Source: Diphasiastrum complanatum
Taxonomy: Eukaryota; Streptophyta; Lycopodiopsida; Lycopodiales; Lycopodiaceae
Direction: 5' to 3'
Length of the DNA: 64,000 nucleotides
Assembly (NCBI GenBank): GCA_029204225.1
Contig: CM055092.1
Span: 79,568,838 to 79,632,837 of the forward strand
Shown: in pieces, positions 11,335 to 22,347 of the stretch
How positions within the stretch are numbered: the first letter of the stretch is position 1
Layout: each line of letters begins with the position of its first letter
Position numbers and translations under genes: made by a program
Notes under the pieces: generated by a model
Databases searched by the model: none
Told to the model about the DNA's origin: nothing
The model's input: the letters and a program-made list of their open reading frames with translations, nothing else

Positions 11335-12062
11335 TACCTTTGTCAAGTAGGAGAAAGCTACTGGCCTCCCCAGCCCCTATTGTGATGTCACTTGCATCGG
11401 TACCTAAACAAAATGGCTTTTGGAGATTGACAATCTTGAGCACAGGTGCAGTGGCCATTGCCTCCTTCAGTGCCTGAAAACTGACTTTCTCTCCTTAACC
11501 CTAATAACCAAAATGCTATTGTCGCGTAAGTGGTCCGTCAATGGAGCAACTACCAAGCTGTAGTTGTTGACTAATCTGCGATAAAAGACGCAAAACCCAA
11601 GAAAGATTAATTATATTAGTTGGCCATGGCCAACTCAATATAATAGCCACCTTAGTTGGATCTATAGCTATCCCCTCTGCCGTCCCTATGTGACCAAGGG
11701 AAATCACATGAGTCATACACTGGGTTTTCTTATCATTAGCATACAAAACATTGTCTTGCAATGCTAAAGACCGTTCCTAGATGCTCTCTATAATCTGGAA
11801 TCGACTTACTGTAGATTAGGATGTCATGGATAGAGTTAACGACGAACCTACCAATAAAGTCTCTGAGTATGTCATTCATTAGCATCATGAACGTTGCTGG
11901 AGTGTTAGCAAGACCAAAAGGCATGACCAAAACCTCATAATGTCCAAAGCACGTATGAAATGCCGTCTTCGACACATTATGCTCCTTGATATGGATCTGA
12001 TGATAGCCACTTCTAAGATATATTTTGCTAAACGCCTTTGCACCATGTAATGTGTCCAAAAA
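11335..12062 (-). pseudogene. Ty3/gypsy reverse transcriptase/RNase H fragment
   Basis: Minus-strand reading gives YLRSGYHQIHIKEHNVSKTAF, HYEVLVMPFGLANTPATFM and SIHDILIYSKS, which are RT blocks (12000-11800). The active-site motif is degraded. It continues through SLGHIGTAEGI (about 11700) and, after frameshifts, an RNase H start (ATAPVLKIVNLQKPF, CLGTDASDIT) at about 11470-11380. Distinct from the chromovirus just to the left. It may be the pol part of the minus-strand element whose LTR and Gag start lie at 16.7-17.4 kb, with the copia element inserted between. Confidence 0.8.
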
Positions 12063-12737
12063 ATTATCTACTCACGACATATGATACCTGTGTTGAATCT
12101 GCAGGACGGGACATGCAAAATGTATCAACTTTTCAGATTTCAGATTTCAGATAGCGGAAAGATCATCAACATATCTGCAGGGCAGATTAGATTGACAACT
12201 ATCACTTTTCAGATTGTTGCATGGACAGATTTATGGTTTTGTTGGCGTGAGCACTTGCTATTGATGAGCTGTTTGCTGCAGATTTTAAAGGAATTCTATG
12301 CATGTTGCCACTGGCGGGAAGCCAGATTGCTAATGGTCAAGGAGACAAATTGTTGGAAGTCACTGTCAAACGGTTCTTTCGTCAGAGTGCTGGACCAGGA
12401 CAGGTCAGAACGCAAGTTTTTCAGATCCAGGACAGATCGCATGAGTGCTGAAACGTTGTACAGTTCATTGAAGATCAGATCTGCTGGACGACCACTCACT
12501 GGAAGTGTAGTAGTTAACTTGCTGAAATTTTCAGATCTGAAGCCAACTATTTACTTAGGATCTATTTGAAAATACATGCAAGTATTTTTTAAGAAGAACT
12601 GTCAAACTTTTGGAACCGTCAAAGTTTTTTTTATTGAAGAATTTTTCGACAAACTCTGTGGAACCGGCAAAGATTTTTTAACAAACAAATTTTTTTGCAA
12701 AGCTAACAAACGTTGATTGATCTCTGAGTGTCAGACA
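12063..12737 (+). other. Non-coding leader before the copia Gag
   Basis: Contains short repeats of CAGATTTCAGATTT type and no recognisable protein. A plus-strand primer-binding site (TGGTATCAGAGC) was looked for and not found, so the 5' LTR of the copia element seems lost or heavily diverged. Confidence 0.35.
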
Positions 12738-13450
12738 ATGGCTAGTCTAAATGATGCGGTTTTATCCGAGACGAGTAAACTCAACGACACAAATTTTAGC
12801 ATTTGGAGATTCAATTTTGGTATCTATCATGCTTAAAAGTTTACGTTTGGCCTATCAAAACTTTGTTAGGATGTTGTCTTTACGGGAGATTAGGCCTTCT
12901 TTTGATGAGTTGAATGCAATACCGCTACAAGAGGAAATGAGACAAAATCTTGGTAACAAGGACGATTTCAGGGAGCAGGCATTTTTAGCAAAGAAGCAAG
13001 ATTAAAGTTTCAAGAAAGGTGGCAAAGTGAAAAAGAACAAAGTGAAGAAGAAGCAGTAGGATCAAGAAAATAATCAATCAGGATGGAAATTTTGGTGAAG
13101 AAGAAGGACCTAGTACAAAGATAAGTGCTTTGAATTCTGACGATTGTGAGTTTTTTTGGGCATCAACATCTTCAAGTGACTTCTCAAGGGAAGAGGAGTG
13201 TTGGTTTATTGATTCACGTGCATCGAAACATATGACACGTAGGCGAGAGTGGTCATCTAGTTTTTATGAACTAGATGATGGATCAAATGTGAAGTTGGGA
13301 GATAACTACACATATGGTATAAAACGAGTTGGGAATGTACAAGTTCAACTACCTTTTAGAAAGATTGGAGACATAAAGGATGTGCTTATGTACCAGGAAT
13401 CAAGAAGAACTTACTCCCAATTTCGGCTATTGCGAACCACATATGATTGG
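12738..13450 (+). pseudogene. Ty1/copia Gag start and protease remnants
   Basis: ATG at 12738 opens a typical copia Gag N-terminus (SETSKLNDTNFSIWRF), but most of Gag is missing or frameshifted after about 25 codons. A Lys-rich segment follows. The protease region at 13190-13450 reads CWFIDSRASKHMT, where functional copia proteases have DSGA: the active-site Gly is now Arg. Part of one degenerate element that runs to 16333. Confidence 0.82.
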
Positions 13451-14560
13451 ACAATTTGATGAAGAACTGTGTCTCATCAAAAGGAAGGACAATAAAGTAG
13501 TAGCTGATGGCAATCTTGCAAGAAGGTTGTACAAACTTCAGGTTCAAGCAGCGGGTCATCAAGCATGTATTGTGGATGCTGGTTCAGTGAGTAGATTATG
13601 GCATGAAAGGTTTGGACATTTGAATCTCAATAGTTTACAAGTTTTGAGGAAATGCAATATGGTTACTGGTTTACCTCAACTTATTTTGATCACAAGCTTT
13701 GTGAGGGCTGTGTCTTAGGGAAATATCGTATGAAGAAATCTTCGTCTAGTAATTTTAGGGCGAGACATGTTCTAGAACTTGTTCATGTTCTATGAAAACT
13801 TAGTCTTATGGGGGAGCAAGTTACTTTATGGTGTTTGTTAATGATTATTCTAGGAAGGTGTGGGTATATCTTCTCAAGAACAAGGGTGAGGCATTCAAGT
13901 ATTTCACATGATTTAAGACATAGATGGAGAAAGAAACAGATAGATAGATTAAGATACTTCGTTCAGATAAAGGGGGAGACTATCTTTTTACAGAGTTTCA
14001 GGTGTTTTGCAAGGATATGGTATAAAGAGACGATTTGCAAGTACAGAAACGCCTCAACAAAATGGAGTTGCGGATAGAATTGGTCTATTGTGGAACCTGC
14101 AAGGAGCTTAAAAGTAAGAAACTTCTGAATATGTTCTGGGGTGAAGCAGTTTAGACAACAATTTATCTTTTGAATCAAAGTCTTACAAGAGATGTAGAGA
14201 ATCGGACTCTAGAGGAAGCTTACACAGGTCAAAAGCTTGCCATAAGTCATTTGAGAGTTTTTGGAAGTATTGCATATGCTCACATACTTGAGGATTCAAG
14301 GAGCAAATTGGATTCAAAGGCTACTAAGTGTTTATTTCCTAGATATAATAGTCAAAAGAAAAGATATAGGTTTTATGACTGGAAGAGTAAGAAAATCATC
14401 ATAAGCAGGGATGTAATCTTTGATGAGGATGGATCTCATAAAGATACAAAAATATCTTATGATAGAAAGCAAGATGGAGGAATTCCTATCTTATGTTACA
14501 TGAGTTTGAGTCGACACATGTACCTCCAATTCAAGTGCCTAGAGTGACTATGGTTCAGAA
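13450..14560 (+). pseudogene. Ty1/copia integrase (broken)
   Basis: GAG-pre-integrase signature LWHERFGHLNLNSLQVL at 13600-13650, followed by a zinc-binding region and a core interrupted by many stops and frame changes. The C-terminal GKNIS-like region is readable at 14170-14420 (LRVFGSIAYAHI, SKLDSKATKCLF, YDWKSKKIIISRDVIFDE). Inactive. Confidence 0.85.
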
Positions 14561-14769
14561 AGGAAAAAGGAAGGAGAAGTCAAGTACATGGGATACTTAT
14601 TCACCTTTGACTTCACCAGGCAGGAAGCATCCTACATTAGATACTAGAAGATTATTTAGATGGTACTATGAAACTATCAAGGATAGTGTTATTTTGGAAC
14701 CAGAAGAGTCTATTACACAGGGAACTAGGAGATCTGCTAGGCTTGAAAAGCATCATCAGGATCAGGATC

Positions 14770-16333
14770 GACACTGGACAGGAGGATCATTATGAGGATG
14801 AGGATGTACACTCTGCATATATGGCTACAGTGTTGGAAACCAAGGATCCATCTACTTTCATGGAAGCTGAAAAAGAGATGGATTGGGAGTACAACTCGAT
14901 CATAAAGAACAAGACTTGGAGGCTTGTTCAGTTACCTGCAGGTAAAAAGGCTCTTGGATGCAAGTGGATCTATAGAACTAAGTATAAATCAGATGGTTCT
15001 ATAGACAAACATATGGCAAGGTTGGTTGCAAAAGGGTATGCTCAACAGATGGGATTGACTATGAAGAAACTTTTGCACGAGTTGGTAAGTGGACTACTAT
15101 GAGGACAATTTTGTCATTGGTAGCTCAGTTTGGTTGGGATATCCAACAAATGAATGTTAAAGAGTGTATTCTTGAATGGCTTTCTAGAGGAGGAAGTCTA
15201 TATGGAGCAGCCAGAGGGATACATAGTAGCAGAATAGAAAGACAAGGTTTGCAAGTTGGACAAGGCATTATACGGACGTAAGCAAGCACCCAGGGCATGG
15301 TACACGAGAGGATACACTTTATGAGCATACACTTTATGTATGGTAAAAGATAATCAAATTGTTATTGTAGTGACGTATGTTGATGAACTTATCATTACAG
15401 GTTCTAATCAAGTTTTGATTCGGAATATTACAAAAGATCTCTCATAAAAGTTTGATGTAAAAGATCTTGGTTCACTACAATATTTTCTAGGGATTGAGAT
15501 ATGGATAGTAGCACACGGACTATTTATTTCTCAATCTAAGTGTGCACATGATCTTCTTGAAAAATTTGGGATGTTAGAATGCAAACCTATCTCAACTCCA
15601 TATGGTGTGGGTGTAAGCTTACGAAAGTTGAGGAAGATCAAGATGTAGATGAAATGTTGTATAGACAACTTGTTGAACGTTTGATCTATCTAACAGCCAC
15701 ACGACTAGATATTGCATAATATGCTAGTATGGTTAGTCAGTTTATGGCTAAGCCCAAGTAGGTTGATTGGAAAGCTGCAAAGCGGATACTCAGATATATT
15801 AAAGGTTCCTTACGGTTTGGTATCTTTTATAGATGACAAGATGGTGTACAATTGCAGGGGTATGTTGATGCGGATTGGGCTGGAGATGCGGAAGATCGAA
15901 GATTGACTACAGGATATGTTTTCAATCTTGGATCAGGTTCTATATCTTGGAGTTCAAAGAAACAACCTACCATTGCATTATCATCCATAGAGGCAGAGTA
16001 CCGAGATACTACAACTGTAGCATGCTAAGCAATTTGGTTACGAAGGATTCTACACGATCTTCATATGGAACAAGAAACACCTACAATACTCCAATGTGAT
16101 AACCAGAGCTGCATCAAGTTGGCAAAGAATCCAGTTTTCACAACAGATCAAAACATATTGAAGTTCAACAACATTTCGTTAGGGAAACTTCAGAATTGTG
16201 AGTTGAGCTTATCTACTGTCCTATAGAAGAGCAAGTTGCAAATGTTTTTACTAAGGGACTTGGTAAAAATAAATTTGAGAAGTTTAGAGAACTTCTAGGA
16301 GTGATAGATAACAGAATGAACTTCAAGGAGGAG
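14770..16333 (+). pseudogene. Ty1/copia reverse transcriptase and RNase H (broken), with polypurine tract
   Basis: RT begins with NKTWRLVQLPAGKKALGCKW and YRTKYKSDGSIDKHMARLVAKGYAQ (14900-15050). The active-site motif at about 15375-15390 reads YVDELIITG: the second catalytic Asp of YVDD is replaced by Glu, which should inactivate the enzyme. SLQYFLGIEI (15470) and a frameshifted RNase H (about 15700-16280) follow. A polypurine tract AAGGAGGAG (16325-16333) precedes the LTR. Confidence 0.88.
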
Positions 16334-16334
16334 T

Positions 16335-16640
16335 TGTCGAAGTTAATGTTAATTTGACCCCTAATGTTAATGGGCCATGTCTATGAGCTATATTTAGGGG
16401 CCCATATTATTTTTAGTTTGGCCATAGAACATTTGCATGTAGTAGGGTGCTGTAGTTCAACAATAGGATTTACATTTGTGGTTTTAGTAAAAGTCTTGAG
16501 AAATTACCTACTATAGGAACTAAGATTAGAACAAGCTTTTTGCTTTATGGTTTTAGCTTTTGCTAAGGCTACTAGAAAATAACATAAGGGTGGAGAATGT
16601 ATAGGTTATGAAGGTTGAATAGGAGAAGGTGACTTCATGT
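16335..16640 (+). mobile_element. 3' LTR of the 12.7-16.3-kb copia element (truncated)
   Basis: Starts TGTCGAAGTTAATG directly after the polypurine tract. It resembles the solo LTR at 31227-31704 in its first about 60 bases and in scattered blocks such as TAGTTTGGCCAT and ATAGGATTT, so both belong to one family or two close ones. The 3' end was not found; about 16640 is where the likeness fades. Confidence 0.6.
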
Positions 16641-16659
16641 GAACATTTGGAAATTCTGT

Positions 16660-17190
16660 TTATACACAAATTGTTTATGCAAGGCAAAACAAAAAGATTC
16701 TAGAAACACTTAGAACTAACTATAACATGCAGAAGGAAGTAATCTCCCTGGAAATAGACTGTGAAATAGGTTTAAAAGTTCCTTGTTGGCTGCAATTAGA
16801 CTACACTAATGGTGTGAAATCTGCCAGCCGGGATGTGACAAGCTTGACCAGAGGTTGTGTTGCAGCTGCTCAAAAATTGCTAGAAGAACAGCTTGAAAAC
16901 AGCCTACAAAAATACGAAGGGCCCAAAAAATGGGGCTGGCCCAAAGTAGCAAATTTCTATGAGATTTTTGTGGCTGAAACCCTGCAGGGTAGCGATCCAA
17001 CACCCATGTGGGCTGTAAAATTTTTATAGGGATCCGCCAACTCTTTCAGAAGTTCTTTGCTTTTTTCCCCCTCTAGGCAAACCTGAATCTGATTGTGCAA
17101 AATCAGAATTTTTTCTCTCAAAGTCCGGATTATTAGATTTGTAGTGTTGCCTCTCGCCCCCATAGATGGGTTTGCCCCTCTTTCGTCCAA
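16660..17190 (-). pseudogene. Gag N-terminus of a minus-strand LTR element
   Basis: Minus-strand ATG at 17190 opens MDERGANPSMGARGNTTN and a helical, charged segment (LREKILILHNQIQ, KSKELLKELADPYKN). It lies about 70 bases downstream of a primer-binding site (17257-17268), the expected place for Gag. The frame breaks after about 77 codons, and the rest towards 16660 is degenerate. I infer Gag from position and composition rather than from a clear domain. Confidence 0.5.
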
Positions 17191-17256
17191 AAAAGTGTTC
17201 TCTCTCTCTAAAATGGACTTTCTCTTTCTAGAATGAGACTTTGTGTCTAGAACGTG

Positions 17257-17268
17257 GCTCTGATACCA
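17257..17268 (-). promoter_or_regulatory. Primer-binding site (initiator tRNA-Met type), minus strand
   Basis: Minus strand reads TGGTATCAGAGC, the complement of the 3' end of plant initiator tRNA-Met, two bases after the LTR that begins at 17271. It sets the orientation of the element as minus strand. Confidence 0.85.
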
Positions 17269-17270
17269 AA

Positions 17271-17419
17271 TGTTACACTCCCTAGGCTCCTCTCCCCAAC
17301 CTAGCCGATGTGTAGAATGAATTTCCTTCCATCAATAGACAAGCCTTTTAGGCCCACTACCTGCTATTTGGTCCGAGGGCATTTGGCACTCATGTGGGTG
17401 ATTAGTTCATCCACTTGGC
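17271..17419 (-). mobile_element. 5' LTR fragment, cut by the inverted-repeat element
   Basis: Begins TGTTACACTCCC on the plus strand next to the primer-binding site and runs right until it is interrupted at 17420 by CAGTGTTTCC. The remainder of the LTR was not recognised on the far side at 32343. Confidence 0.6.
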
Positions 17420-17574
17420 CAGTGTTTCCTCAAAACGCGTTTCGAACGCTGAAACGCGTTCGAAACGGGACGTACGAAACGACCCCGTTTCGAAATAGCG
17501 TTTCTCGAAACGACTGTTGAAAAAACGCAATTTTTTTGGCGATACAACGTGGCCCGAGGGGTTTTCACTTTTTG

Positions 17575-17577
<3 letters not shown>
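17420..17577 (+). repeat. Left terminal inverted repeat (about 158 bp)
   Basis: Begins CAGTGTTTCCTCAAAA and matches the reverse complement of 32170-32342 almost throughout, including GGGACGTACGAAACGACCCC, CTGTTGAAAAAA, GCCCGAGGGG and TTTTCACTTTTTG. The identity stops exactly at CAGTG on both sides. It contains a perfect 12-bp hairpin with a 6-base loop (17438-17449 / 17456-17467). The CAGTG end fits hAT transposons; the length is more like MULE or foldback elements. No 8- or 9-bp target duplication is visible next to it. Confidence 0.9.

Positions 17578-17627
<50 letters not shown>
17577..17627. repeat. (GA)n microsatellite, followed by TG-rich tract
   Basis: About 25 GA units follow the inverted repeat. 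A looser GT/TG-rich stretch occupies about 17640-17880. No coding content. Confidence 0.95.
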
Positions 17628-17629
<2 letters not shown>

Positions 17630-17883
17630 TTCAATGTTGTGATCACGATTCACTGAATATATTGTGTTGTGACTTGTGAGTGTGGGTTGTGTGTTGTGTT
17701 GTAACTTGTGATTGTGTTGAGAGAGAGATATTGATGTGTGTGTGTGTGTGTGTAAAAGAGAGGGAGTGTTTGTGTGTGTGTGTGAAGTAGAGGGAGTGTG
17801 TGTCTGAGTAGTGGCGTGTGTGTGTGTGAACTTTGAGTGTGGTTGTGTGTTAAACTGTGTTTGTGTTTGTGTGTGTGTGGTGT

Positions 17884-18597
17884 GTTTCCACCTGCATGGA
17901 TTTCCTCGTACTATCCTTTTTGATCGGGATAGTAAGTTTACATCCATATTCTGGACAGAGCTTATGCGTATCTTGGATGTACAGCTTTTTATGGGTTCTG
18001 CTTATCACTCTACTTCTGTTGGGTAGTCTGAGGTCCTTAACGGGATCCTTGAGGATTATTTACGCCATTTTGTTACTCCTTCTGGGAAGGATTGGGATCA
18101 GCATTTATGTTTAGCAGAGTATAGCTATAATAAATCTGTTAGTACCAACACAGGTGTCTCACCATTTTTATTATCTCATGGCTATGCACCTCTTTTACCT
18201 GGCATTCCTCTCCCTCCTGAGGATACACCTGTCACACTTGCATCCTTTCTAGCAGGTGCCCGAGAGCTTATTACCCGGGCCAGTTCTCATTTACAGCATG
18301 TTCAGCAGCGTTATTAGACCTCAGTTGATCGTCACCGCCGCCATGTTGAGTTTCAGCTTGGAGATATGGTTTATTTACGCCTATGGTTTGCTCGTCATCA
18401 TTTTGTCCAGGGCCATGCTTCTACTGAGAAGCTTGCACCACATTATTATGGGCCTTATCGCATTTTGGAGGTTCTTAGTCCAATTACATATCGCTTACAG
18501 CTTCCTGCTTTCACACGAGCCTGCGATGTATTCCATGTCAGTTTATTACGTGCTGCTATTGAGGATGACTCTCCTGCTACTACTTCAGGCACGTGAT
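17884..18597 (+). pseudogene. Ty3/gypsy integrase C-terminal fragment
   Basis: Reads HGFPRTILFDRDSKFTSIFW (second catalytic Asp), LMGSAYHST-type region, DWDQHLCLAEYSYNKS, GVSPFLLSHGY, then the C-terminal YGPYRILEVLSPITYRLQLP and VFHVSLLRAAI. Stops after SVG (18027) and in QQRY-TSVDRH, plus frame changes. The N-terminal half of integrase and all other pol domains are absent. It sits between the left inverted repeat and the hAT palindrome; its 3' side is cut at about 18600. Confidence 0.85.
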
Positions 18598-18715
18598 TCT
18601 TGAATCTTGTTTGATCAATGACATTGATTGAAATTTGATCTAAAGCTCAAACTTAAAAGTTGAGTCTATAACTTTAAACTTTGATTACTGATGAGTAATT
18701 AGTGACTGTTCTCGG

Positions 18716-21386
18716 AGCAGTTGAGGACGAGAGAGCTACATGCTGAGCGGCAGTCCGTGGATGTTGACCTACAGCCCATTAGGAAGTCATAGGCAAGGTA
18801 TATTTGTAACCTTACATCTTCAAAACCTTTGCACTTGCCACTTACTCCTTTAGAAATTAGTACTTTCAAGTTTCTAACTTTGAACTTTCAATCTCCAAAT
18901 TTGCAACTTAGTTAGTTGAAAGTGTTGTCGAATGTTTTAGGTTTGGATGCACTATTATATCAGATGGTTGGACCGATGCAAAGAGGCGCCATCTTGTGAA
19001 TATATTGGTGTCTTCTTGCATGGGCACCATATTTTGGAGATCCATTGATACGTGAGCCAGGCATGGCATTGGATGGCAAGAGATTGTTTGAGTACATCTC
19101 ACAGGCCATTGAGGAGGTCGAAAAAGAGAATGTTGTCCAGGTATGCACTTGCCACTTTCAAGTTTCAACTTTCGACATTGAGCTCTCAGTTTTGAAATTA
19201 GAACTTAGTAAGTTACAGCTTACAACTTACATTTTGTGAATCGTGATTATTGTTTTGAACGTTGCAATTTGCACTTGCCATTAAAATTTTAGTTGTGCAA
19301 TTTGCATTTGCATTTGCTTCCGGAATGCTCAATGGTGAATGTTCATGAGTTATGATTCGACCTTTGTCGGAATTCCAATGCAGGTTGTCACGGACAACGT
19401 GTCCAATTGTGTTGCCATGGGGAAGATGGTGAATGAGAAGTGCCCTTGGATTTTCTGGAGCCCATGTGTTGCACATTGTCTTGACCTCCTAGTTGAAGAC
19501 ATTGGGAGATTTTTCCCTGGGTCAAGGAGGTTGTAGACATGGCACAATTCTTGGTGAGATTTGTCACCAAGAGATAGAGGGTCTTGAGCATCTTCAGGTC
19601 CTATTCCACCTTGGATCTCTTGAGGCTTGCCCCCACTAGGTAACCAAGTTCCAACTTCCAACCTGACAACTTGTTTCCTATTTTTTGATTTGAAAATTGC
19701 AATTTTGTTTTAGTTTCAAGTTTCAGTGCTCATAGAATTTGAATTTTGCTATATAGTATAGCCTACTTGCGGCCTATAGGCTATGACCAATTACCAATCT
19801 TATTTCATGATTTTCATCCTAGGTTTGCCTATATGTTCATTGTTTAAGTTGATTCTTGAATCTTCATTGACATTCATGATTAGAATTTAGTTAAAACTTA
19901 ATAGTTCTTGAGACTTCACTCGTGATTGTTTGCAGGCTGGAAGAAGTAAGGGGCCTATTTCTAGGCAGATGGCAGTGGTTCCATCAACCTTTGCATGTCG
20001 TGGCTTGCTTGCTTCATCCACTATGGAGGACGGAAGATCAATTTTATTCCTACGTCTCCTCTATCTATCCTGGTCCCAGGGATCAGGATGCACTCATGGA
20101 TGACTTGAATTTATTTAGGTATGTACTATGTAATTAGTAAATTGTAATATGTATTTAGGTATGTATTCATCTATGTAATATGTATATGTATGGAGTCTAA
20201 GGCTTAAAGCTAGCTGCTAGTTAAAACCTAATAATAGTAACTTGTAAGCATTTAGTATCTACTATTTTGAAATTTGAATGGTGATGAATGTTGAATGTTC
20301 AGGACCAAGCGCCTCGATTTCGGTCGTGCAGTTGCCATGCTGAGGGAAGGGCAATTGCACCCTGTTTCATGGTGGATGAAGTACGGGAATGATGTTCCTA
20401 AGTTGCAGAAACTTGTCATCCGCGTCCTCTCACAAGATTGCGTAGCAATTGCATGTGAGAGAAATTGGAGTGTGTTCTCTCTGATTCATACAAAGAGGAG
20501 GAACAAACTTTCTACTGCGTAGTTGGAGAGGTTGGTGTATGTGCATGCCAACTTACGGCTTGTGAAGAAGCTAAGAGAGACCGGGGAGCCCGTACAGGTA
20601 ATGATTAATTTGAATTCTATAGAGTCTAGTATCTACCATGAATCATGATTTGTCTAGATAGTAGAGTCTAGACTCTACACTAAGAAGTTAGAACCTTCAG
20701 GCTTCAAGTTTCAACTTTCAACGTTTACATTTCAAATTTGCTATCTCTTTTAAAATCGTTTACTAGCACTTACTATCGAGAATTGAAATCTTGGTTTAAT
20801 TTCAATTTTTTTAGGTTAATCCCGATGAGATCGATGTGGCAAAGGTTCCGGACTTGCCACCAAGATCACAAGATGAGGAGAATGTCTATGCTCTACTCCA
20901 TCGGGAGGCCTTAGCAGCTGCAGGTTGATTTTGATGCCCGATTCCCCGATTCACTGCGTTACATTAGTAGGCTTGTAGTCCTTTGAAGTTTTGTAGATAT
21001 CCTAGATAGTAGATTACTAGATTGTAAATTGTAATTACTAATTTGTAATTTGTGAATTGTAAGTTAAAACTTTAAAGTAATATGACATGTCGAGACTCGA
21101 GCCTAAGTCCTGATTCCAATTTCTTTGTGTGCATTGCGCAAGGCCTACCACTCGAGCTGCAGCATGCAGGACCAGGAGCATAGGAGAGGGCCCGAGCCAT
21201 GCAGCAGTCTCAGACACCTCTGAGAGTCCCTCTAGCTCAGAATCAGATGAGGAATCCGCCACTGAGGGTGAGGGATCGGATGAGGAGGATGAGGGTGACT
21301 CTGATGATGGGGAGGATGACATTGAGCTTGAGGACATGCCAGTGCCTCCACAACGACGGCTTCCGAGGCGAGCAGCTAGAGGCTAG
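18716..21386 (+). pseudogene. hAT transposase pseudogene, left arm
   Basis: hAT transposases cut and paste their element. Exon-like blocks on the plus strand: a DUF659-type block at 18940-19140 (IISDGWTDAKRRHLVNILVS … ALDGKRLFEYISQAIEEV); a block with VVTDNVSNCVAMGKMV and CVAHCLDLLVEDIG at 19385-19510 (second acidic residue and the C-x-H pair); the C-terminal dimerisation block at 20302-20600 (RLDFGRAVAML, CERNWSVFSLIHTKRRNKL); and an acidic Ser/Asp/Glu-rich tail at 21129-21386. A TAG interrupts the dimerisation block after KLSTA. Compared with the right arm, the N-terminal exon and one middle exon are deleted. Introns are low-complexity, AAGTT/AACTT-rich sequence. Confidence 0.88.
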
Positions 21387-21402
21387 AGCCTAGATGGGCA
21401 TT

Positions 21403-21419
21403 GGGGGGGGGGGGGGGGG
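21403..21419 (+). repeat. Run of 17 G in the left hAT arm
   Basis: The matching place in the right arm (complement of about 22316-22325) reads GGGAGGGGG, so the run is an expansion specific to the left arm, or a sequencing artefact. Confidence 0.9.
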
Positions 21420-21770
21420 CACTCACTGCTCAGCATAGATGATAGTGGCATACTCTAGGCTCGCATAGTAGTTATACATAATACATATGACAATTGACTT
21501 CAGACTCATGGGGCCTCAGGCTTGAGCCTTGAGGCCACGCTTGACACTCTTGTTATTTATTTAGCATCATTGCTTTTACTTTAAACTTTAAAGTTTAAAC
21601 TTTTGACTCTTGAATTGTAATTTGTGATTCACTGATTTGCAAACTGTTACTAGTTAGAACTTACTACTTAGAAGTTAGAACTCAGTGCCAACTTCCAAGT
21701 GGTCAGTGGTCAATGCATTGTAATTTGTAAGCTGTAAGTTGCAACTTGTAAGTACTAAGTAATAAGTTTT

Positions 21771-21971
21771 ATAGTTTGTAACTTGTAAGTACTAAGTAGT
21801 AACTCCTAAGTTACTACTTAGTACTTACAAGTTACAAACTATAGAACTTACAAGTTACATTTAGTCTCTCTCTCTCTTGAACTTACTACTTAGTACTATA
21901 GTTTGTAACTTGTAAGTACTAAGTACTAAACCCTAAGTTACTACTTAGTACTTACAAGTTACAAACTATAG
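21771..21971. repeat. Two hairpins at the palindrome centre
   Basis: A perfect 34-bp inverted repeat with a 4-base loop (21771-21804 / 21809-21842) and a perfect 30-bp inverted repeat with a 16-base loop (21896-21925 / 21942-21971), both built from GTAACTTGTAAGTACTAAGTA. A short TCTCTCTCTCTC lies between them. Each hairpin is the mirror partner of the other across the larger palindrome. Confidence 0.93.
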
Positions 21972-22347
21972 AACTTACTATTTAGTACTTACTAGTTACA
22001 ACTTACAAATTACAATGCACTGACCACTGACCACTTGGAAGTTGGCACTGAGTTCTAACTTCTAAGTAGTAAGTTCTAACTAGTAACAATTTGCAAATCA
22101 GTGAATCACAAATTACAATTCAAGAGTCAAAAGTTTAAACTTTAAAGTTTAAAGTAAAAGCAATGATGCTGCATAAATAACAAGAGTGTCAAGCGTGGCC
22201 TCAAGGCTCAAGCCTAAGGCCCCATGACTCTGAAGTCAACTGGCATATGTAATATGTATAACTACTATGCTAGAGCCTAGAGTATGCCACTATTATCTAT
22301 GCTGAGCAGTGAGTGCCCCCTCCCAATGCCCATCTAGGCTCTAGCCT

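Noticed and set aside
12081-12569. 162-codon plus-strand frame
   Set aside because: Composed of repeated CAGATTTCAGAT-like sequence with no domain; it fits an untranslated leader.
21038-21337. Ser-rich minus-strand frame over the left hAT tail
   Set aside because: It is the antisense shadow of the acidic hAT C-terminal tail, which both arms encode on the transposase strand.
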